Under the pieces are notes generated by a model, which ran no database searches, had not been told where the DNA came from, and saw only the letters and a program-made list of their open reading frames with translations. 47,045 bases of DNA from Kitasatospora sp. Root107 (lineage in GTDB: Bacteria; Actinomycetota; Actinomycetes; Streptomycetales; Streptomycetaceae): assembly GCF_001424875.1 (NCBI RefSeq), contig NZ_LMCT01000001.1:6976-54020 (forward strand). Direction: 5' to 3'. The translations under genes and the position numbers were made by a program. This document shows, in pieces, positions 8,210 to 15,249 of this stretch. Each line of letters starts with the position of its first letter. Within the stretch, counting starts at the first letter, position 1.

Positions 8210-8490
8210 GCGAGTCCTCCTTCTGGGACGTACATCTCCGGCCGTTCCCGGCGCGTCCCGCGCCGGCCAGGCTGGGATGGGAGAGAGCAACGTCCTCAAT
8301 AGCGGCGACAACCTACGGCCACGCAGGGGTGCGCGGCCGGAAAGGGACAGGACCCGCTTTTCTGGGATCTGCGGATACCCCCCTGCCCTCAGCCGCCGAC
8401 CGGAGCCGGCAGCCACCCGGTGGGGACCTCTGGGGAGAGGACCGGGCGTCGCCGATCGTGCTTGAATCCCAGGCGAAGTACAAGAGGTTC

Positions 8491-8520
8491 GTTACTGACG
8501 AGTAATCCAACATCAGTAAC
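8491..8520 (-). promoter_or_regulatory. nested inverted repeat upstream of the DUF6230 operon
   Basis: GTTACTGA (8491-8498) and TCAGTAAC (8513-8520) form a perfect 8-bp inverted repeat with a 14-base spacer. TTACT-4-AGTAA (8492-8505) forms a second palindrome inside it. This AT-richer stretch looks like a regulator binding site. It lies in the 532-base gap 8210-8741, which otherwise holds the leader of the DUF6230 gene and the thioredoxin-gene terminator; I see no coding sequence in the gap. Confidence 0.5.
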
Positions 8521-8607
8521 CGTCGATCATGAAATCCGGTGATTTCTCACGGAGAGTGACAATCTGGCGGGTAGTCAGTTCGGAAACTCCGTGGCAACAC
8601 CAGCGAA

Positions 8608-8648
8608 ACACCCTCTCCTCGTCACCGATGGTGATGAGGAGAGGGTGT
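8608..8648 (-). terminator. terminator of the thioredoxin-TPR gene
   Basis: A 19-bp stem (8608-8626 with 8630-8648, one G-U pair) closes a GAT triloop. On the minus strand TTT follows directly. It lies about 95 bases beyond the stop at 8742. Confidence 0.85.
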
Positions 8649-8741
8649 GGTCAAGATTTGATAAAGGCCCACGAATCCGCGCGCATTGTCGCCAAATCAC
8701 CCACGGCACCGCAGGTCATCGGCCGTGCCAGCACTGGGCGT

Positions 8742-9734
8742 TCAGAACAGGACGCGGGCCAGTGCGGCCCGGGCCGCGCCGACCCTCGGGTCCTCGGTGC
8801 CGATCACCTCGAACAGCTCCAGCAGCCGCAGCCGGGCGGTGTCCCGGTCCTCGCCGAAAGTCCGGCCCACGGTGTCCACCAGGCGCCCGAAAGCGTCCTC
8901 GACATGACCGCCCACCAGATCGAGATCGGCCGCGTCCAGTTGGGCCGCGACGTCCTTCGGATCGCCGGCCGCCGCCGCCCGGACCGCCGCCGGGTCGAAC
9001 TGCTCGACCCGGTACAGCAGTTGGGCCTGCGCCAGGCCGAGCTTGGCCTCGGCGTTGCCGGGCTGGTCGGCCAGCACGTTCCGGTACGCCTGGACGGCGC
9101 CGCCCAGATCGCCCCGGTCCAGCGCGTCGTGCGCGGCCGCCAGCGCCGGGTCCTCCGGCGGCAGCGTGGCGGCGGGGGCCTGGCCCTCGGGCGCACCGGC
9201 ACCGCCGACGATGCCGAAGCGCTGCTCGGCCACCGCGATCAACTGATCGATGATCTTGCGGACGTTGGCCTCGTTCTCGGCTCCCTGGAACAGCGGGACG
9301 AGCTGGCCGGCCACCACGGCCATCACGGCCGGGATGCCCTGGATGCCGAACTGCTGGGCGATCAGCTGGTTGGCATCGACGTCGATCTTGGCGAGCACGA
9401 TCCGGCCCGCGTACTCCTCGGCGAGGCGCTCCAGGATCGGGCTGAGCTGCTTGCACGGCCCGCACCACTCGGCCCAGAAGTCGACCACGACCGGCACCTC
9501 GGCCGAGCGCTGCACGACCTCGGCCTCGAAGGTGTCCTCGTCGACGTCGAGCACCAGCGGGTACGAGACGGTGGGCAGGGCGACGCCGTCCGCCTCTGCG
9601 GCGGCGGCCTGGCGGGCCCGCTCGACCCTGGCCTGCTCGGCCTTCTGTGCGGCCTCACCAGCCGCCTTCACTGCGGCGAGATCGACCGCGCCGCGCAGGG
9701 CGGAGCTGTTGAGACCTGAATTCCGTGGCTGCAT
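8742..9734 (-). CDS. thioredoxin-domain co-chaperone with C-terminal TPR region (YbbN/CnoX-like)
   Basis: A 330-residue protein with an N-terminal Ala-rich extension, a thioredoxin fold from about residue 55 to 165 and a C-terminal tetratricopeptide region. The redox motif WCGPC is intact (Cys91 and Cys94) and the cis-Pro is in GIQGIPAVMA. Helical repeats such as AYRNVLADQPGNAEAKLGLA fit the TPR region of the YbbN family, which protects oxidised proteins and hands them to chaperones. Many YbbN proteins lack the CxxC pair, so the intact motif suggests true redox activity. ATG 9734 is preceded by GGGGGAGGAT; the frame is open further upstream but lacks support. It is transcribed divergently from a TetR gene. 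Confidence 0.9.
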   Translation of the reverse strand: MQPRNSGLNSSALRGAVDLAAVKAAGEAAQKAEQARVERARQAAAAEADGVALPTVSYPLVLDVDEDTFEAEVVQRSAEVPVVVDFWAEWCGPCKQLSPILERLAEEYAGRIVLAKIDVDANQLIAQQFGIQGIPAVMAVVAGQLVPLFQGAENEANVRKIIDQLIAVAEQRFGIVGGAGAPEGQAPAATLPPEDPALAAAHDALDRGDLGGAVQAYRNVLADQPGNAEAKLGLAQAQLLYRVEQFDPAAVRAAAAGDPKDVAAQLDAADLDLVGGHVEDAFGRLVDTVGRTFGEDRDTARLRLLELFEVIGTEDPRVGAARAALARVLF

Positions 9735-9915
9735 GGCACTATCCTCCCCCGTCCGCACCAGTGACGTGTGCCAACCGCCGGGAAAGGCTCGGGGGCTTTC
9801 CGGTCCGGCGTCGGCGGGAGTCACCTCCCCGGTAGTCGAAGGAGTCCGGCGCGGATCCCCATCCGCGCCCCGCGCCCACCCGATCCCTGGGTCGGCGCGT
9901 GGTTGTCGCTCTATT

Positions 9916-9932
9916 CGCTACGAGTCGTAGCG
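9916..9932. promoter_or_regulatory. probable TetR operator
   Basis: CGCTACGAGTCGTAGCG is a perfect 8-1-8 palindrome in the 350-base region between the divergent thioredoxin-TPR and TetR genes. Its size and place fit autoregulation by the adjacent TetR protein and possibly control of the thioredoxin gene. A candidate -10 for the TetR gene (TACCGT, 10037-10042) lies further down. I see nothing coding in this gap. Confidence 0.6.
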
Positions 9933-10084
9933 TATCTGCATCCGGGGCAGGTGCCGCAAGCCCTTCCGGGCAACCGAGGACGTGAGCTGCCCCACTTTCG
10001 GGGACCTTCCGGCTCCCACTACCGCCGGTATGTCGCTACCGTGTGCAGCTCAAGTTACTCGCAGGTAAACCGCAAGGAGGCTCG

Positions 10085-10819
10085 GTGGCCCCCACCACCC
10101 GGCAGCCCACCGCCTCTGCCCCCACCGCCCCGGCCGCGCCCGCGCCCGCCCGCGGCAAGGGCCGGCCCCGCAGTGCCGCCGCCGACCTCGCGATCCTGGA
10201 CGCCACTCGCGCCGCACTGGCCGAACTCGGCTGGGGCGGGCTGACCATGGGTCACGTCGCGGCCCGGGCCGGCGTCGCCAAGACCACCCTCTACCGCCGC
10301 TGGCCGTCCAAGAACGAGCTGGTGGTGGACGCGGTGGCCTGCCTCTTCGACGAGCTCGAGATCGTCGACCTCGGCAGCCTGCGGGCCGATATCGAGGCCG
10401 TGGTGCTCAGCTTCGCCGAGCTGCTGGCCCGCCCGGAGACCCAGGCCGCCCTGCTCGCCCTGTTCGCCGAGGGCTCCCGGGACCCACAGCTCCGCCGCCG
10501 CATCCGGGAACGGATCGTCGACCCGCAGAAGCACCTGGTCCAGCGGGGCCGGGCGAACGCCCAGCGCCGCGGCGAACTCGGCCCCGACCGGGACGAGGTG
10601 ACCGCCGCCGAGGAGATCGCGATCATCTTCGACACCATCGCCGGCACCGTCGAACACCGGATGCTGGTCAGCGGCGAACCCGTCACCCCGGAGTGGATCC
10701 ACCGCTTCACCTCCCTCCTCCTCCACCCCCTGCCCGGCCTTCTGACAGGCGCTCAGCCAGCCACCACCAAGGGCTCGGGGAACTGCGACGCCGACCTCGT
10801 ACAAGGTGATCCGTCGTGA
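10085..10819 (+). CDS. TetR family transcriptional regulator with repeat-derived C-terminus
   Basis: The 244-residue protein starts at GTG 10085, four bases after AAGGAGG. A Pro/Ala-rich lead (residues 1-22) precedes a basic arm (GKGRPRS) and the TetR helix-turn-helix (LTMGHVAARAGVAKTTLYRRW). The ligand-binding C-terminal domain is of the TetR_C_11/16 sort, from memory. The last 16 codons (KGSGNCDADLVQGDPS) and the stop lie inside an intergenic repeat found three more times in this window, so the original C-terminus was probably replaced or extended when the repeat arrived. A perfect palindrome at 9916-9932 is the likely operator. The ligand is unknown. Confidence 0.88.
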   Translation: MAPTTRQPTASAPTAPAAPAPARGKGRPRSAAADLAILDATRAALAELGWGGLTMGHVAARAGVAKTTLYRRWPSKNELVVDAVACLFDELEIVDLGSLRADIEAVVLSFAELLARPETQAALLALFAEGSRDPQLRRRIRERIVDPQKHLVQRGRANAQRRGELGPDRDEVTAAEEIAIIFDTIAGTVEHRMLVSGEPVTPEWIHRFTSLLLHPLPGLLTGAQPATTKGSGNCDADLVQGDPS

Positions 10820-10906
10820 ATGGTCAGGCACTTTCGCAGTGACCCGAACACCAGACCTCCGCGCCCCGCGGCGGAGCCGCAAGTCAGCAGAGCCCCGAGC
10901 CCCTGG
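10770..10906. repeat. convergent-intergenic palindromic repeat, copy A
   Basis: It starts with the shared left end AGGGCTCGGGGAACTGCGAC and contains AAGGTGATCCG and the core CAGGCACTTTCGCAGTGACC. It ends with CCCCGAGCCCCTGG. The right inner arm has diverged (a local CTCCGC/GCGGAG hairpin at 10857-10876), so the terminal repeat is only partly matched. The left end lies inside the TetR coding sequence, and the right end is 25 bases from the stop of the convergent epimerase gene. Confidence 0.85.
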
Positions 10907-10930
10907 CGTGTGCCACCCAAGCGTGTGCCT

Positions 10931-11917
10931 TTAGACCTGGTAGCGGTCCGGGGCGAAGGCGTCCAGGTTGGCCGCGACCCACTCCGAGGTGTGGCGCAGG
11001 CCATCCGTGAGGGACACCCGGGGCTGCCAGCCGGCCAGTTCGCGGGCCCTGGTGTTGTCGGAGAGCAGCCGCTCCACCTCACTGCCACTGGGCCGCAGCC
11101 GCGACGGGTCGACCACCACCTCGGCGTCCCGGCCGGAGGCGGCGATCAGCTGCCCGGCCAGCTCCCCGATGGAGATCTCGGTGCCGGTGCCCAGGTTCAG
11201 CACCTGGCCGACCGCGCGGTCGGCCAGGGCTGCGGCCAGGAAGCCCTCGGCGGTGTCGCTGACGTACGTGAAGTCCCGGGTCGGGGTGAGCGAGCCGAGC
11301 TTGATCTGCCGGGCGCCGGAGTGCAGCTGGGCCAGGATGGCGGGGATCACCGCACGGGCCGACTGCCGGGGACCGTAGGTGTTGAACGGGCGGACCACCG
11401 AGACCGGGAGCTCGAAGGCGTGCCAGTAGGAGAGCGCCGCCATGTCGGCGCCGATCTTCGAGGCCGAGTACGGCGACTGCGGCTGGAGCGGGTGCTGCTC
11501 ACTGATCGGCGCGGTGATCGCCGTGCCGTACACCTCGCTGGTGGAGGTGTGCACCAGCCGGGCGCCGTGCCGCAGGCAGGCCGCCGCGACGTTCTGGGTG
11601 CCGACCACGTTGGTCTGCACGTACGCCTCGGGCGACTGGTAGCTGTACGGGATGCCGATCAGTGCGGCCAGGTGGAAGACCGTGTCGCAGCCCGCCACCG
11701 CGTCCTGCACCCGGCCCGCGTCCCGGACGTCGCCCGCGAGCATCTCGACCTGACCGGTCCTCAGATGAGCCGCCAGGTACCCGCGCTCGGCGTACGGCTT
11801 GTAGTGCACCAGCGCACGCACCTCGGCGCCGCGCTCCACCAGCAGGTCCACCAGGGTCGAGCCGATGAAGCCCTCTCCGCCGGTCACCAGGACCCGCTTG
11901 CCGGTCCAGTCGTTCAT
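10931..11917 (-). CDS. NAD-dependent epimerase/dehydratase (extended SDR)
   Basis: A 328-residue nucleotide-sugar-type SDR. The Rossmann motif VTGGEGFIGS is at residues 11-20, the active-site Tyr150 and Lys154 are in SPYSASK, and a Ser/Thr cluster (HTSTSEVYG) precedes them. RPFNTYGPRQ and RDFTYVSD are typical of UDP-glucose 4-epimerase or GDP-mannose 4,6-dehydratase relatives. The ATG overlaps the stop of the MurG-like gene (ATGA), so the two are made together, and the SDR probably supplies or alters a sugar used by the glycosyltransferase. The exact substrate cannot be read from sequence. GAGGAG lies 6 bases before the start. A palindromic repeat lies just past the stop. Confidence 0.88.
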   Translation of the reverse strand: MNDWTGKRVLVTGGEGFIGSTLVDLLVERGAEVRALVHYKPYAERGYLAAHLRTGQVEMLAGDVRDAGRVQDAVAGCDTVFHLAALIGIPYSYQSPEAYVQTNVVGTQNVAAACLRHGARLVHTSTSEVYGTAITAPISEQHPLQPQSPYSASKIGADMAALSYWHAFELPVSVVRPFNTYGPRQSARAVIPAILAQLHSGARQIKLGSLTPTRDFTYVSDTAEGFLAAALADRAVGQVLNLGTGTEISIGELAGQLIAASGRDAEVVVDPSRLRPSGSEVERLLSDNTRARELAGWQPRVSLTDGLRHTSEWVAANLDAFAPDRYQV

Positions 11918-13059
11918 GCCGCACTCCTCGTCTCGTGCTGGTGCTGACGGACCGTCCGCAGCACCTTTGCCGCCAGTAGGTCCGCCGCCTCGGCGTGCGT
12001 CCCCGGGTCGGCGGCCCGACCCATCACGGCCAGCCGCGCCGGGTCCGCCAGCAGCGGTTCGACCAGCGCGGCCAGCCGGGCGGTGGTGCACTCGGCGTCG
12101 GGCAGCAGCAGCCCGGCCCCGGCGTCCGTGAGCACCCGGGCGTTGTGGGTCTGGTGGTCGTGCGGTGCGTGCGGGTACGGCACCAGCACGGCCGGTACGC
12201 CGACGCTGGCCAGCTCGGCCACGGTGGCCGAACCGGCCCGGCAGACCACCAGGTCGGCGGCGGCGTACGCGAGATCCATCCGGTCCAGGTAGGGGACGGC
12301 CTCGGCCACCGGGTTGGCGCCGAGCCGCTCACGTACCGCGTCGAGCGCGGCCGGACCGGTCTTGACGAGCAGTCGGACGTCGGAGCGGGCCCGCCACCGC
12401 TCGGCCAGTCCGAGGGCCGCCTCGGTGAGCCGGGCCGCGCCCAGGCTGCCGCCGTTGAAGAGCAGCAGCCGCGCGCCCGGCGGCACCCCGAGCCGGACCC
12501 GGGCCTCGGCCCGCAGGGCCACCCGGTCGAGCCCGGCCACCGCACCGACCAGTGGCATGCCGACCGTCTCGGCGTCCGCCCCGGACGGCAGGTGGTCCCT
12601 GGTCCGGTCGAAGGCCAGCGCCAGGTGCGGGGTGAGCCGGGCAGCGAACCGGTTGGCCCGGCCGGGCACCGCGTTGGACTCGTGCACCACGCTGGGCAGC
12701 CCGGCCAGCCGGGCGCCGACGATCACCGGGGCACTCGGATAGCCGCCCATCCCGACCGCGACCTGGGCCCGCTGCGCCCGGAGGATCTCCCGGCACTGCA
12801 CACCGGACTTCAGCAGCGCAGCGGGCAGCAGGTAGCGGCGCAGGCCGAGCGAGGCGTCGAACGGGATCATGTCCACGGTGTGCAGCCGGTACCCGGCGGC
12901 CGGGATCAGCTCGGTCTCCAGGCCGCGTTCGGTACCGACGAAGGAGATCTCCGCCCCCGGGTCTGCCCGGCGCAGCGCCTCGGCCAACGCGAGGCCGGGG
13001 TAGATGTGACCACCCGTGCCGCCCGCACCTATCACCACCGACAAGCTCTGTTCTGTCAT
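11914..13059 (-). CDS. MurG-like UDP-GlcNAc glycosyltransferase (second MurG paralogue)
   Basis: A 381-residue GT28 enzyme with the full MurG pattern: GGTGGHIYPGLALAEAL (from residue 13), GMGGYPSAP (103-111), HESNAVPGRANR (126-137), LLFNGGSLGA, and VVCRAGSATVAELASVGVP with HDHQTHNA near the C terminus. Classical MurG adds GlcNAc to undecaprenyl-PP-MurNAc-pentapeptide on the inner face of the membrane. The gene is not in a division/cell-wall cluster and is coupled to an SDR, so it is likely a paralogue acting on another lipid-linked acceptor or with a modified sugar. I start at ATG 13059; no clear ribosome site is present, and an upstream in-frame start at 13107 is possible but would overlap the promoter of the divergent regulator. 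Confidence 0.85.
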   Translation of the reverse strand: MTEQSLSVVIGAGGTGGHIYPGLALAEALRRADPGAEISFVGTERGLETELIPAAGYRLHTVDMIPFDASLGLRRYLLPAALLKSGVQCREILRAQRAQVAVGMGGYPSAPVIVGARLAGLPSVVHESNAVPGRANRFAARLTPHLALAFDRTRDHLPSGADAETVGMPLVGAVAGLDRVALRAEARVRLGVPPGARLLLFNGGSLGAARLTEAALGLAERWRARSDVRLLVKTGPAALDAVRERLGANPVAEAVPYLDRMDLAYAAADLVVCRAGSATVAELASVGVPAVLVPYPHAPHDHQTHNARVLTDAGAGLLLPDAECTTARLAALVEPLLADPARLAVMGRAADPGTHAEAADLLAAKVLRTVRQHQHETRSAA

Positions 13060-13124
13060 GACACCAGAGCCTGACGAGGCGTAGTAAGAGAGTTCTAATA
13101 GCCGCATTTGCGATGCTTGTCCGC

Positions 13125-13811
13125 ATGAGCAGCCCGCAGAAGGTCCTGGTGGTGGACGACGATCCGGAGGTCCGCGCCGCCGTCGAGGACGGCCTCGCGG
13201 TGTCCGGGTACGCGGTCCGGGGCGCCCCCGACGGACTTGCCGGGCTGGCCGAACTGATGGCCTGGCAGCCGGACGCCCTGGTGCTGGACGTGATGATGCC
13301 AGTGCTGGACGGGCTGGCGGTCTGCCGCCGCCTGCGGGCGCTGGGTGACCGCACTCCGATCCTGGTGCTGACCGCCCGAAGCTCGGTCAGCGACCGGGTG
13401 GACGGCCTGGACGCGGGCGCCGACGACTACCTGGTCAAGCCGTTCGCGCTGGACGAGCTGACCGCCCGGCTGCGCGCCCTGCTCCGTCGGGCCGCCCCTG
13501 CGGAGCCCGAAGGTGCCTACGCCTTCGCCGATCTGACGGTCGATCCGGTCAGCCGGACCGGCCGCCGGGCGGGCCGGGCGGTGGAGTTCTCCCGCACCGA
13601 GTTCGCGCTGCTGGAGTTGCTGCTGCAGCACCCGGGGCAGGTGCTGCCGCGCGAGCTGATCATGGACCGGGTCTGGGGTGCCGACTTCGGGCCGGACTCC
13701 AACTCGCTGGCGGTGTACGTCGGTTACCTGCGCCGGAAGCTGGAGGCCGGCGGCGGACCCCGGCTGGTGCACACCGTGCACGGCGTCGGTTACCGGTTGG
13801 ACACCCCATGA
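13125..13811 (+). CDS. OmpR/PhoB-family response regulator
   Basis: A 228-residue regulator with a receiver domain (acid pair in VVDDDPE, phospho-acceptor Asp55 in LVLDVMMP, Lys in YLVKPF) and a C-terminal winged helix (ELIMDRVWG, SNSLAVYVGYLRRKL, VHTVHGVGYRL). It acts with the sensor kinase directly downstream, whose ATG overlaps its stop (ATGA). The start could also be the in-frame ATG at 13113; neither has a Shine-Dalgarno sequence. The gene is divergent from the MurG-like/SDR pair across a short AT-rich gap, so it may control that pair. The input signal is unknown. Confidence 0.93.
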   Translation: MSSPQKVLVVDDDPEVRAAVEDGLAVSGYAVRGAPDGLAGLAELMAWQPDALVLDVMMPVLDGLAVCRRLRALGDRTPILVLTARSSVSDRVDGLDAGADDYLVKPFALDELTARLRALLRRAAPAEPEGAYAFADLTVDPVSRTGRRAGRAVEFSRTEFALLELLLQHPGQVLPRELIMDRVWGADFGPDSNSLAVYVGYLRRKLEAGGGPRLVHTVHGVGYRLDTP

Positions 13812-15160
13812 GCACCCACGCCCGCTGGCGTCGCCGCAGGCCGCTGCGGACCCGGCTGGCGCTGGCCACCTCGGCCGCCGTCGCGCTGGTCACCCTCGGG
13901 GTCTGCGCCGCCGCCTTCACCATCATCCGCTACGAGTTGGTGCACCAGCTCGACCTGAACCTCACCCAGCACGCCACTCTGGTCCAGCAGCAGTACCGGG
14001 GCCAGGGCCCGCAGACCGTCTACGGCGAGTGCGGCTACCTGGCCGCCCCGGCCTGCACCCAGATCGTCCCCGCCAGGCCCGCCGAGGACCCGGGCGTCCC
14101 GTACCTGCTGCCGGTCACCCCCGCCACCCGGCAGGTCGCGGCCGGGCAGCGGGCCGCGTACTACTCCGACGTCACGGTGAGCGGCCATCCGGCCCGGATG
14201 CTCACCACCCGCTTCGGCCCCGGGCAGGCCGTACAGGTCGCGCTGCGGTCCGACACCGTGCAGCAAGGTGTCCGGCAGGCCGGGGAGTTGATGGCGGTGG
14301 TGGCCGGCGCCGGCATCCTGCTGGCGGGCGGGCTCGGCTACGCGGTGGCCCGTACCGGGCTGGCCCCGGTGGCCCGGCTGACCGCGACCGCCGAACGGAT
14401 CGCCGAGACCCGGGACGCCACCGTCCGGATCGACCTGCCGCAGGGCCGGGGCGAGGACGAAGTGACCCGGCTGGCCGGGGCGTTCAACACCATGCTCGGC
14501 GAACTGGAGCAGTCCGTCACCGCCCGCCGCCGCCTGGTCGCGGATGCCTCGCACGAACTCCGTACCCCGCTGACCGCCCTCCGCACCAACGCCGAACTCC
14601 TCGGCCGGGTCGAGCAGTTGACGCCTGAGCAGCGGGCCCGGGCGACCACCGGTCTGCAACGACAGCTGCGCGCGGTCACCGGCCTGGTGAACGACCTGAT
14701 CGAACTGGCCCGGGACGAGGAACCCCAGGCCCTGGTCGAGACGGTCCGGCTCGGGCCGCTGGTGGCCCACTGCGTGGACACCGCACGCGGGCACTGGCCC
14801 GGCATCCGGTTCGACCTGACCGGCAGCGAGGTCACCCTGGACGGCGTACCGGCCCGGCTGGCCCGCCTGGTGGGCAATCTGCTCGACAACGCGGCCAAGT
14901 TCAGCCCACCCGGCGGCCCGGTCGAAGTCGCCCTCACCACCCACGAGTTGACCGTCCGCGACCACGGCCCCGGCATCACCCCCGAAGACCTCCCACACGT
15001 CTTCGACCGCTTCTACCGCGCCTCCGCCGCCCGCGCCCTCCCGGGCTCGGGCCTCGGCCTCGCCATGGCCCAACAGATCGCCAGAGCGCACGGGGCCACC
15101 CTCACCGCCGAAGCGGCCCCGGGCGGCGGCGCCCAATTCCGACTCACCTTCGGAAGGTAG
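13808..15160 (+). CDS. sensor histidine kinase
   Basis: A 450-residue membrane kinase with TM segments at about residues 20-42 and 160-182 around an extracytoplasmic sensor domain. A HAMP linker follows (AVARTGLAPVARLTATAERI), then the H-box DASHELRTPLTALR with His249, the N-box GNLLDNAAKFSPPGG, and G-boxes DHGPGITPED and GSGLGLAMAQQI. The sensor loop holds two cysteines close together (Cys75 and Cys83) that could form a disulfide. It is coupled to the response regulator by an ATGA overlap. The TAG stop lies at the left edge of a palindromic repeat. Confidence 0.94.
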   Translation: MSTHARWRRRRPLRTRLALATSAAVALVTLGVCAAAFTIIRYELVHQLDLNLTQHATLVQQQYRGQGPQTVYGECGYLAAPACTQIVPARPAEDPGVPYLLPVTPATRQVAAGQRAAYYSDVTVSGHPARMLTTRFGPGQAVQVALRSDTVQQGVRQAGELMAVVAGAGILLAGGLGYAVARTGLAPVARLTATAERIAETRDATVRIDLPQGRGEDEVTRLAGAFNTMLGELEQSVTARRRLVADASHELRTPLTALRTNAELLGRVEQLTPEQRARATTGLQRQLRAVTGLVNDLIELARDEEPQALVETVRLGPLVAHCVDTARGHWPGIRFDLTGSEVTLDGVPARLARLVGNLLDNAAKFSPPGGPVEVALTTHELTVRDHGPGITPEDLPHVFDRFYRASAARALPGSGLGLAMAQQIARAHGATLTAEAAPGGGAQFRLTFGR

Positions 15161-15241
15161 GGGCTCGGGGAACTGCGACGCCAACCTCAGCAAGCGCTGC
15201 ACCCACGTAAACGGCCAGGCACTTTCGTGACCCGAGCCCCT
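15159..15241. repeat. convergent-intergenic palindromic repeat, copy B (short)
   Basis: It has the same left end (AGGGGCTCGGGGAACTGCGA) and core (CAGGCACTTTCG...GTGACC) but lacks the AGATCTCCTCGCAG segment, ending directly in CCCGAGCCCCT. At about 83 bp it is the shortest copy. It begins on the last two bases of the kinase stop codon and ends 8 bases before the convergent mutase stop. Confidence 0.85.
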
Positions 15242-15249
15242 CAACAACC

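Noticed and set aside
8529..9719. A 396-residue plus-strand frame opposite the thioredoxin gene
   Set aside because: The minus-strand frame has WCGPC and a ribosome site; this one is a shadow.
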